Source: a virus. Taken from it: a stretch of 54,654 nucleotides of DNA. The stretch is from the IMG/VR virus record IMGVR_UViG_3300044515_000008, positions 1 to 54,654 of that record; one strand, given 5' to 3'. A model generated the notes under the pieces. That model was not told the DNA's origin and did no database searches. It worked only from the letters and a program-made list of their open reading frames with translations. Positions 47,469 to 54,654 of this stretch are shown in pieces. Numbering within the stretch: the stretch's first letter is position 1; each line of letters starts with the position of its first letter. The translations under genes were made by a program, and so were the position numbers.

Positions 47469-48947
47469 TTACGTGCTCTTGTTCATCCGGAATCCGTCGC
47501 TGTTCACCACGGCCGCACCAACGCGGTAGTAGGCATACCAACCACGCTGACCGGTCGGCCGCTGGTTGGCACCGACCAGGTGCGGAATGAATTCAATGCT
47601 CATACCGACGCGGTCCGCGATGACGTAGTTAGAGAAGTCACCGTAGATAAGGTTCCGCTTCGTGGTCGCGGTTGTGCTATCCATTGCCTCAGCTTCGTAT
47701 GCCTCGCGCCCAACGAGCTGCGCGGGAACGTCTGCGGGCAGCTGAACCCACATACCGGCACCACCGGCAGTGTCAAACTGTCGAATGGTGTTGTAGATCG
47801 CACGGTGCGCAAGCCACGATGCATTGCTTCGGTACCGGGCAGGCAGCGCGTTATCCAGGCCGTACACGGAAGTGATCGGCAGGCCAGCAGCCTGCGTAAC
47901 TTCCGACGCCGTACCGGTAAGCGCGGTAACAATACCGAACGGCTCACCCGAACCGGAACCCGAAATGAACTTCTGCGCTTCGAGCGCTTCCTTGCCGAAT
48001 GCGAGCAGACGCGCAACTTCCTGCGTCACGTTCGCTTCGTCTTCGAGCGCTTCAATCGAGATCGGCACAAAACCCTGTGCCTTATAGGTATTGATCGTCG
48101 GCTGAACAAACGTCGGGCTGTTGTCACTAGCCTGCGTCGCTTCTGCCGCGAACGACCACGTAACCTGTCCGGCGGAAATGCCGTTCCACACATCACCCGT
48201 GGCGACCACCTGGCGTGCGATCTTACGAATCTGGTTCAGCGAACCGGCAGACGTGATGATCACCGTGGGGTCGAGCTGGAATGGAACCATGTACCCACCG
48301 GCAGAGTCCGTAAGGGACATTGCCCGAACGAGCGCGCCTTGTTCCTCCTGCGTAACAAGTTCCTTCTTACCGCGTGCAAGCTTGGACCATGCGCGAAGGT
48401 ATTCGGGGCTCGACGTAGCAAGCACAATCTTGGCGATGCGGCTATCGCTATCGTCCCAGTTCTCAATGATCGAGGTTCCACCCTTACGGATGGTGTCCGA
48501 TGCGCCGGGCATCTTCGAGATAGCGGACAGTGCCCGCGCTCGAAGCTCGGCATTCACTGCCGACTTGTCACGCCCATACGAGCGGAGGTCCCGAAGATCC
48601 CACGGGTTGCGGAATCGGCAGTCCTCAATGGAATCGGGATTGAGAATAGGGTCCTTGTCGTAGCCGTCATCCTTCGGCGCAACCCCGTTTTCCAGGACAA
48701 CGTTTCCGCCGTGACGGGCAGCGTTGCGAACCTGGTCCCGCTCAAGCACGCTGGCGACGCGGCCCTTTTCAGCCGTCCGCTCAAGTACCTTGCGGTGTGA
48801 GTCCAGCTCGTCGAACTCGTCGCCGAGTGCCTTAAAAGCGCGCTCTTCGTCTTCGGTCAGTTCCGGCTTTTCACTGAGACGCTCGATTTCGTCGCTGATA
48901 TCTTTCATGCGACTCAGTGCGCCCATGTGAGTTAGCTCAACGCTCAT
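47469..48947 (-). CDS. Major capsid protein (HK97 fold)
   Basis: 492 residues. Residues ~1-110 are a charged coiled coil (MKDISDEIERLSEKPELTED), the delta/scaffold domain removed by the protease; the remainder has HK97-fold marks (VTWSFAAEATQASDNSPTFV, FVPISIEALEDEANV). ATG inside the end of the protease gene. Confidence 0.92.
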   Translation of the reverse strand: MSVELTHMGALSRMKDISDEIERLSEKPELTEDEERAFKALGDEFDELDSHRKVLERTAEKGRVASVLERDQVRNAARHGGNVVLENGVAPKDDGYDKDPILNPDSIEDCRFRNPWDLRDLRSYGRDKSAVNAELRARALSAISKMPGASDTIRKGGTSIIENWDDSDSRIAKIVLATSSPEYLRAWSKLARGKKELVTQEEQGALVRAMSLTDSAGGYMVPFQLDPTVIITSAGSLNQIRKIARQVVATGDVWNGISAGQVTWSFAAEATQASDNSPTFVQPTINTYKAQGFVPISIEALEDEANVTQEVARLLAFGKEALEAQKFISGSGSGEPFGIVTALTGTASEVTQAAGLPITSVYGLDNALPARYRSNASWLAHRAIYNTIRQFDTAGGAGMWVQLPADVPAQLVGREAYEAEAMDSTTATTKRNLIYGDFSNYVIADRVGMSIEFIPHLVGANQRPTGQRGWYAYYRVGAAVVNSDGFRMNKST

Positions 48948-50124
48948 TGCGTTCCGCTTCTTTCACAATTAAGGAAAGGTAGTCCTGCATGAATGCCGCC
49001 TTGCGGCGCACGCGGGCCTTTCCTACGGTTGGCTTGAATGGCGTCACTGAGTGCTTATTGAGCGGCTCAACGATGGTGGTTCCTGCGGCTCGCTTATCGA
49101 TCTCTGCCTTAACGGCGTCGAGGTCGACAAGTGGAGTGCGCTTGTGTGAAGTGGCGCGAGTACCCGGCTTCACGGTTGTTGAATTCATTTCCGACATTGC
49201 AGGCGGTGCCATTGATCCATCGGCCGGGACGGGTTCCGCATCATCCGTGCCGTCGTCGTCGTCCGGATCATCGACACCCATGCAATCGAGCAGGCCGTCA
49301 CTAATAGTTTCCGCCGCGTACACAAGCGCGATGGCTTGCAGTAGGACGGGGTCGAGATCGGCCGTGTCGACCCCGGCCAGCAGAGCTACCGCCTGGTCTA
49401 GAACGGCGTCGAGCGATCCGGCCATCGTGCCGGGGTCTGCTGTGTCCTTAGACGGCTTAGCCTTCGGTGCCGGGGCCGTGGCACGCACGGCGTGTTTCAT
49501 GCTCTGTGCGCGCGATACGAGGTCTGCGTATGCCTCGGGTTGGCGCGAGCGCACCCGGCCGTAGTACTCGTCAGTCAGCGCCCGCACACCGGCCGTACTG
49601 TCCGGGTTAGCGGGGAACGTGACCGGCCCGAATTCCATTAGCCGCACTTCTTTGATGGACCGTTCCGGCAACCCCTTGGGATTCCAGTCAGATTCCCCGG
49701 GCTCGTCGTTCCATTCCTCTTTGATCACGCGGAAACGAAACGATGATCCGTACACTCCGGCTTCGAGTCCAGGGAGTAGGTCCCGGTTATACGAAGTGTC
49801 GAATAGCGGAACTTCGGCGTGCGGCCCGGTGACCTCTTCGGACAGTGTCGCAATCGAGCCGAGGACTTTGTTCCCAATCTGACTATCCATGCCATGATCA
49901 AAAAGAACTTTGACGTTGTCGCCGTTCTCCTGAATCGTCTTCTTAAACGAGCCTGGCATGGTGCGTTCTAGGAACTGTCCCTCGAACCACGAATCAATCT
50001 CATACCACGTGCCGAACACGGAGAAATCAACCGTCATCGTGGGCATATCGTCGCCGGTAGCGCGGAGCAGACCTGGACGCGGTGAAGCTGCCCGGACTAG
50101 GTCCAGGTCTTTTAGTGTGTCCAT
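48937..50124 (-). CDS. Prohead protease with extended C-terminus
   Basis: 395 residues. HK97 prohead protease (S78/U35-type) domain ~25-190: catalytic His in VKVLFDHGMD (~77) and Ser in VYGSSFRF (~127), with LMEFGPVTFPA. The ~200-residue C-terminal part is acidic/basic and helical, longer than usual, and could act as an internal scaffold. Cleaves the capsid delta domain during head maturation. Confidence 0.88.
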   Translation of the reverse strand: MDTLKDLDLVRAASPRPGLLRATGDDMPTMTVDFSVFGTWYEIDSWFEGQFLERTMPGSFKKTIQENGDNVKVLFDHGMDSQIGNKVLGSIATLSEEVTGPHAEVPLFDTSYNRDLLPGLEAGVYGSSFRFRVIKEEWNDEPGESDWNPKGLPERSIKEVRLMEFGPVTFPANPDSTAGVRALTDEYYGRVRSRQPEAYADLVSRAQSMKHAVRATAPAPKAKPSKDTADPGTMAGSLDAVLDQAVALLAGVDTADLDPVLLQAIALVYAAETISDGLLDCMGVDDPDDDDGTDDAEPVPADGSMAPPAMSEMNSTTVKPGTRATSHKRTPLVDLDAVKAEIDKRAAGTTIVEPLNKHSVTPFKPTVGKARVRRKAAFMQDYLSLIVKEAERNER

Positions 50125-51566
50125 TATTTAGCCGCTCCGATTGCTTTCGTCTTAGGCGGTCCCTTGGTCGGCACAAGCGTTTTAGGATCCGGTGTGGGCA
50201 CTGCCGGTACGGGGGCAACCGGTGGCGCGGTACTTCCGGGCGGTTGAAGTTGGACGCTGAATAGGCCGGTGTGTTCGAGCGCGGAAAAGTCGCTGGCGTC
50301 CACTGCTGCCACCACGGTGTCAGGCTTATATCCGGCATCGATGAGACGCGCGATGGTGTCGGCTTGTCGGCCCTGGATATCGGCCGCGTCTTTCTCGTCT
50401 TCCCGCAGGAATGGCACGTCTCGCGCGTCATACCAAAGGCGGACGCCGTTACGCGGTGCGGGCTTGTCTAGCAAGATGCCGAGTGATCCCGCGAGGTTCT
50501 GCCACAACGGGTGCATGGTCGCGTCCGCGAATCGTCGGCGTGCCTGCCCGTAATTGCTATAGGTCGCGGACTCCAGACCTTCGCTCAATCCCACGATGAT
50601 TGGCGGTACGCCAGCAGCAGCCGCGATGCGGGTTTCCCCGTGTCCCTGCAACTCCTTGAAGTTCAGCCCTTGCATGTCGGCGCCAACGACTTTCACGTCC
50701 GCGCCCGCGCCGAGATACATTGTCTTGTAAGCGTTCTCGGTTCCACGGTGGTCTTTTTCCATGGTGGCCTTGAACTTCTGGAAATTATCCCAGCTCACGG
50801 CCTTGTCCATGGATACGACCATGTTCGGTGTAGCGCCGTTCTCTAGGAACTTTTGCTTATGCCGTTGCATGGTCTTGTCGCCTTGCAACTCCGGGATAAT
50901 CGAGGATATCCACGACTGTCCCCGGTAGCTCGCTTCCGGGTCCGGGCTCGGCGCGAAGTGCGCAACTTCGTCGAGGGTAAGGAAAGTCGGTTCGCTCGAC
51001 GCCGAGATGCCTCGGTGATGGTAGGCGTAGCCAATCTTTTTCCAGCCGATCGGCTGGCCATCCGGCAAGACTCGTTCCTGTAGAACGATTTGCACCCAAT
51101 CGGGCCGTAGCCGTACTAGCTCGTTCGACTCCAAAATCCAATACGAGTTTCCACAAAGGTCAGCGTCTTGGATCATGCGCACGAGCAGGTCCTGAGTGGT
51201 GGCACCGGGCCACGGGTTCTCAAAGACTTCGAGAGCGTTGGTGCCAAACAACTTCGTCGGCTTGCCGTCGGAGTTTTGGCGCTGCCACTGTAGGCGGATC
51301 GATGAGAACACCGACATGCGCACGGACATGCACGCGAAGATCACACCGTTTGTGCGGTGCGCCAACGCATACGCGCGAAAGTCGTTCGGGATCGGCTCGA
51401 CGGGCGTGGCCGCTAGGGTCTGCTGGGTGCTGGTCCCGTACTGGCCGAAACCGTAGGAGAATCCGTTGTACGCAAATTGGTTTAGCGCGGTGATGTAGTC
51501 GTCAACCGAGACGATCTCTCGCTGTTCGGTGCGGGGTGCGATCATCGCGCGTAGCGGGTTTCTCAC
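50124..51566 (-). CDS. Portal protein
   Basis: 480 residues. Portal-family marks: FRAYALAHRTNGVIFACMSV, PWPGATTQDLLVRMIQDADL, GNSYWILES, and AAAGVPPIIVGLSEGLE. Forms the dodecameric DNA gate at one capsid vertex. Pro-rich C-terminus. Confidence 0.92.
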   Translation of the reverse strand: MRNPLRAMIAPRTEQREIVSVDDYITALNQFAYNGFSYGFGQYGTSTQQTLAATPVEPIPNDFRAYALAHRTNGVIFACMSVRMSVFSSIRLQWQRQNSDGKPTKLFGTNALEVFENPWPGATTQDLLVRMIQDADLCGNSYWILESNELVRLRPDWVQIVLQERVLPDGQPIGWKKIGYAYHHRGISASSEPTFLTLDEVAHFAPSPDPEASYRGQSWISSIIPELQGDKTMQRHKQKFLENGATPNMVVSMDKAVSWDNFQKFKATMEKDHRGTENAYKTMYLGAGADVKVVGADMQGLNFKELQGHGETRIAAAAGVPPIIVGLSEGLESATYSNYGQARRRFADATMHPLWQNLAGSLGILLDKPAPRNGVRLWYDARDVPFLREDEKDAADIQGRQADTIARLIDAGYKPDTVVAAVDASDFSALEHTGLFSVQLQPPGSTAPPVAPVPAVPTPDPKTLVPTKGPPKTKAIGAAK

Positions 51567-51724
51567 GTCTCAACACCTAGGTTGGCGAGTGCTATACCAG
51601 CGACCAAAATTTCCGCACCGACTACGAGTAGCGAGTACGCGAGTCCTATTAGGAGATACACGCCGACCGTGTTTACCGCGATGCCCGCAACAGAAATAGC
51701 CCACGCTAGACGTAGTCGACCCAT
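51563..51724 (-). CDS. 53-residue membrane peptide between terminase and portal
   Basis: ATG at 51724. Two TM segments (AWAISVAGIAVNTVGVYLL and LLVVGAEILVAGIALAN). Starts inside the terminase gene end and overlaps the portal start. Unknown role; membrane peptides here are not rare in actinophages. Confidence 0.55.
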   Translation of the reverse strand: MGRLRLAWAISVAGIAVNTVGVYLLIGLAYSLLVVGAEILVAGIALANLGVET

Positions 51725-53310
51725 GGCTCTACCTCGTCTTCTGCTGGCACTTCGAGGAGAACCCATATCCCCATGGTCATAGCGACACACGCGTCAATGT
51801 GCCTTTTGGAACGTCCTTTTGAGAGCGTGAATCCGCCGCGCTCTTGCGGCTTACCGGCCGCCGATAGGACGTGTGCGGACAACTCAGCGTCGCCGTTGTG
51901 CACCACCGCTTTATCGAGAATCCGCCGGTACGCCTCGCCGCATGCGGGGGCCATACGTTGCGGGTTCTGATCAAATTGGATTGTGCGCACACCGTCGTCT
52001 TCGAGCATCCGGGCGGGAAGCTCGAAGAATCTGGGGTCATACACGACACCACGGAAGCCGAGTCCGCGCGCCTGGTCCTTTATGTACTCCCACACTTCGG
52101 CGTGGTTGATCTTCTGTTGCTGGCCGTCTATCGCGTCCCAGATTTTCGCCGTGACCGCAATGCGCCCGTCGGGCAATAGCTCGACGCGGTCAACCGCAAC
52201 AGAGTCATGCTTGAGTGCCATGTCGACGACAAGCACCCACGGGTTTTCGTCGTCGGATTCCCATGCGCCTTTGCAGTCGGCCCACGCGGCAGGATGGTCT
52301 TTCAACCATGAATCCGTACCGACGTCCACCCACTTGTTAGCGAAATACCGAATCCACTCGTGCGACGGATAGTCAGGCTTGCCCCAACTGTCAACGCGAG
52401 CTTGCACCGACCACTGTTTGTCAGCGGCGGCAGAACCGGCTTTGACGGCTATCACGCGGTCCGCGCGGTTGTGGAAGTCGAGGCCGTTAGGGGCCTCCTG
52501 CCAGTCGAACAACAGACGCGGTGCAATCGTTGGGTCTTTGCGGGCACGGACGCCACGCTTGTATATGGCGCCTAGCAATGAGTGGTCTACGTCAAAGCCT
52601 GCCGTGGACAGACTGAGTACCCGGCCCGGCCCGCGTAGCGTCTGCCGCTTGCTGGTCGACTTGCCGATGACGGTTCCGACACGGGCTTTCGTTGATCCTT
52701 CGTCGCCCCACTCGTGCAACTCGTCACGGACGAATAGATGGGGTAGCCCACCTTCGTTCGTTCCGGCGACGGCGGCGACGCGGTAGACCTTGCCGGGCCT
52801 GTTGTCATTGAATGTGGCGCGCGTGTCGTAAACCTCGAAGTACCCGCACAGTGGCGCCGCGCGGACGACGTTGTCCCGTCCGCCGATCATCGTTGCAAAG
52901 GCGCCATACAATAGGTCGGCCTGATCGAATGACGCGGCGGCAATGGGAATGTTGGGCGATTCCGGCGCGATGCCTCGAACGATTCCCGTTACGGGGTCGC
53001 GGTGCTGTGTAGGACCGGCGAATTCCAGCGCGACGATACCGGCGACGAATTGGGTCTTGCCGTCGCCGGTCGCCGCGCCGCGTACACCTTCGTCGTATCG
53101 CCATTGGTTGCAACCGGGGCAGTACTCGTACCACCGGTACAGAAAAAGCTTTTGATCCGGCCGCAACTTGAACGGCAGACCGTAGAAGTCGCCTTCCCCG
53201 AGGATCAGATTTTCCTCAATCCACCGGACGCCTGTTGGCCCTTCCGTGGGCCAGAGCTGCCCCTTGGCTGGCGTCCACTCGCATCCCGGGCACGCGTCCC
53301 TATCAACCAT
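51706..53310 (-). CDS. Terminase large subunit
   Basis: 534 residues from the ATG at 53310 (longer frames overlap the upstream gene). Walker A RGAATGDGKT (~77-86), Walker B LFVRDELHE (~192-200), nuclease Asp in VLVVDMALKHD (~363) and a C-terminal KRHIDACVAM. Two CPGC pairs (~7 and ~64) before Walker A suggest an added zinc site. Powers and terminates DNA packaging. Confidence 0.93.
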   Translation of the reverse strand: MVDRDACPGCEWTPAKGQLWPTEGPTGVRWIEENLILGEGDFYGLPFKLRPDQKLFLYRWYEYCPGCNQWRYDEGVRGAATGDGKTQFVAGIVALEFAGPTQHRDPVTGIVRGIAPESPNIPIAAASFDQADLLYGAFATMIGGRDNVVRAAPLCGYFEVYDTRATFNDNRPGKVYRVAAVAGTNEGGLPHLFVRDELHEWGDEGSTKARVGTVIGKSTSKRQTLRGPGRVLSLSTAGFDVDHSLLGAIYKRGVRARKDPTIAPRLLFDWQEAPNGLDFHNRADRVIAVKAGSAAADKQWSVQARVDSWGKPDYPSHEWIRYFANKWVDVGTDSWLKDHPAAWADCKGAWESDDENPWVLVVDMALKHDSVAVDRVELLPDGRIAVTAKIWDAIDGQQQKINHAEVWEYIKDQARGLGFRGVVYDPRFFELPARMLEDDGVRTIQFDQNPQRMAPACGEAYRRILDKAVVHNGDAELSAHVLSAAGKPQERGGFTLSKGRSKRHIDACVAMTMGIWVLLEVPAEDEVEPWVDYV

Positions 53311-53674
53311 CGTCGTTCGTGTAGATGCGTAACTCTTTGCGCAGCATGACGATTTCCGTTTCCATATCGGTGATGCGACCCTTAGCAATCGCCATGCGCT
53401 TTTCCCAATCGGACTCAATCTCTTGGACGCGTTCCCTAGAGCGGGCTTCGCTTTCCTTGAGTTGTGCGCGAATGTCGTCACGCTCTTTTTGAATCGCAAT
53501 GGTGAGGCTTTGCCATGACACAACGCTTGTGGCGTCTGCCGCCGCGCGTAGCTTCTCTGCTGCGACTATCGCTTCTGCGCGCCGTTTGCGGCGCTGCAAC
53601 CACACGGGAATGAATACGGTTCCGACGCCCGCCATGACGACGGTTGCAACGGCAGTGGCGTCAACAACATTCAC
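53303..53674 (-). CDS. TM-anchored coiled-coil protein between the terminase genes
   Basis: 123 residues from a GTG overlapping the upstream stop. N-terminal TM (ATVVMAGVGTVFIPVWL), then a long coiled coil (RDDIRAQLKESEARSRERVQ). The build resembles i-spanin-like or accessory lysis proteins, but the location between terS and terL is unusual for lysis genes. Confidence 0.6.
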   Translation of the reverse strand: MNVVDATAVATVVMAGVGTVFIPVWLQRRKRRAEAIVAAEKLRAAADATSVVSWQSLTIAIQKERDDIRAQLKESEARSRERVQEIESDWEKRMAIAKGRITDMETEIVMLRKELRIYTNDDG

Positions 53675-54069
53675 CGCTCACCCACCGCTTCGGATTCCCT
53701 GTCCACCTCGACGGCCGTCTGTAATGCCACATATAGAAAGACGCCCCATGACAGAACATTGACCACTGTCGTTGCGCTATCGGTGAACCAACGCACGACA
53801 AAGCCCACCCACCACGAACCGACTAATACGATATTCAATGTGTGGGTAAGCGTGATCAGCGTTCGCGAATGGCGGAATTTCAAACTCGCAAGCGTGAGGA
53901 TTCCGGCGACCAGATACAGGCATGCCCAGACGAGAGGCCCGAAGATCTGCAACAGGTTCGCGTATGCGGCGCCGCGCTCAAAGCGCCCGGTTTGAAACCA
54001 CAAACTCAGCGCGAGCGCGATAAACACCGTTGATAGCATGATGATATGCGACCGCGAATCGCGGATCAT
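53671..54069 (-). CDS. Four-TM membrane protein between the terminase genes
   Basis: 132 residues with four TM helices (MLSTVFIALALSLWF, FGPLVWACLYLVAGILTLA, LNIVLVGSWWVGFVV, VLSWGVFLYVALQTAV). Coupled to both neighbours by 4-nt overlaps. Could be an additional holin or a membrane docking factor; unknown. Confidence 0.6.
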   Translation of the reverse strand: MIRDSRSHIIMLSTVFIALALSLWFQTGRFERGAAYANLLQIFGPLVWACLYLVAGILTLASLKFRHSRTLITLTHTLNIVLVGSWWVGFVVRWFTDSATTVVNVLSWGVFLYVALQTAVEVDRESEAVGER

Positions 54070-54587
54070 GCCCGAGCTTCGATCAACCGTGGATCGGCCT
54101 GGTGCTCGACGTCGTCCGGCGCCGTGTCTCCATACCGCTTGTTCATTTCGGCCAGTGAGGATTGCTGCTGGACTACCGCAATGCCCAATGCTGCGCGGTT
54201 CTTCGGGCCGTAGCCGATCTGTGCTTCGTCGGCGCGGATCGATGTTTCCAGCTTGAGCGCCATTTCAAATGCGGGATTCTTTGTTGCCTTTGTAATGGCG
54301 TCGTCGTCATCGCGCATTGTCAGAACTGGGCTTCGGTCCGACCTATCCATTAGCCCATTGTATCGATCAATGTTTCTAATCCATCGTTCGACAATCATTG
54401 TTTCTGATTCATGGACTAAACCACTAACGACGTCTTCCCAATAGGCATGCCACAATTCCTTAGACCCTTTGCGCTTTAGTCCACGCGGCAATGCCGGTGC
54501 CGTCGTGCGTACATGCGCGGTCAATTCGACTTGCTGCCCATTGCGGGAATCAACCGCCGTGCCTGCTGGCTTCTTTGTGCGAGGCAT
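54066..54587 (-). CDS. Terminase small subunit
   Basis: 173 residues. Middle part (ELWHAYWEDVVSGLVHESET, IRNIDRYNGLM, NPAFEMALKLETSIRADEAQ, IGYGPKNRAALGI) matches P27-like small terminases, with the typical LGxxPxxRxxLGI end. Recognises the packaging site and recruits the large subunit. Confidence 0.82.
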   Translation of the reverse strand: MPRTKKPAGTAVDSRNGQQVELTAHVRTTAPALPRGLKRKGSKELWHAYWEDVVSGLVHESETMIVERWIRNIDRYNGLMDRSDRSPVLTMRDDDDAITKATKNPAFEMALKLETSIRADEAQIGYGPKNRAALGIAVVQQQSSLAEMNKRYGDTAPDDVEHQADPRLIEARA

Positions 54588-54654
54588 GCCCGCATGCCCC
54601 TTTCCTGATTCGGCGCCACGGCCTTGACGTTTGGTACCACGAATAAAGATGAGG
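54588..54654. other. Right end of window
   Basis: 67 nt upstream of the small terminase with no gene. Joined to the left end it would form the interval between HNH nuclease and terminase. Confidence 0.3.

Overview
This window reads as an essentially complete genome of a temperate, long-tailed (siphovirus-type) actinobacteriophage. Evidence: HK97-type head genes, a tape measure protein of 965 residues, minor tail proteins, a GH25 endolysin with a holin, a tyrosine integrase, and many small zinc-binding proteins of the kind common in phages of high-GC Gram-positives. The HNH nuclease gene at the extreme left and the small terminase gene at the extreme right point the same way and become neighbours if the ends are joined, as in cos phages with HNH next to terminase. 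Three DUF397 proteins and an XRE-DUF5753 regulator (WhiJ/BldB-associated families) point to a filamentous actinomycete host (Streptomyces-like or relatives); this host call is inference.

Layout. Nearly everything is on the minus strand, so transcription runs from high to low coordinates. (1) 54.6-32.1 kb, late region: small terminase, two membrane proteins, large terminase, portal, prohead protease, capsid, head-tail connector and completion genes, a 770-residue repeat protein, major tail protein, frameshifted tail chaperones, tape measure, minor tail proteins, lysin, holin, then a strong terminator near 31.9 kb. (2) 31.6-28.3 kb: small genes, four of them preceded by copies of the same structured leader. 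(3) 28-22.3 kb, accessory/lysogeny: XRE-DUF5753 plus DUF397 genes, small membrane and zinc proteins, and a plus-strand lipoprotein. (4) 22.2-18.9 kb, lysogeny switch: a plus-strand repressor-like gene and integrase diverge from a minus-strand MerR/excisionase-like gene across an intergenic region with repeated TGCCGCAT sites. (5) 18.9-0.7 kb, early region: DNA-binding proteins, an AAA+ ATPase, a cluster of tRNA-like elements, Cas4/RecB-like exonuclease, a nucleoside deoxyribosyltransferase-like enzyme, an SSB-like protein, a primase-helicase with an adjacent iteron/inverted-repeat region (likely origin), endonuclease VII. (6) 0.6-0.16 kb: bidirectional terminator and the HNH nuclease that restarts the packaging operon.

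Most unusual features: (a) at 13.78-14.0 kb two consecutive tRNA-like modules in which the T-arm and acceptor 3' strand come before the matching acceptor 5' strand and D-arm, i.e. the order expected of circularly permuted tRNA genes, followed by a 47-nt T-armless tRNA-like element; (b) four copies of a three-way-junction RNA leader with compensatory changes in front of small genes at 29.9-31.6 kb; (c) a phage-borne set of three DUF397 genes with one XRE-DUF5753 gene; (d) a probable replication origin built on a 32-bp inverted repeat.

All functional calls come from reading motifs and gene order; no database search was run. Many small genes start at GTG or overlap the previous stop by ATGA/GTGA, which was used to choose starts.
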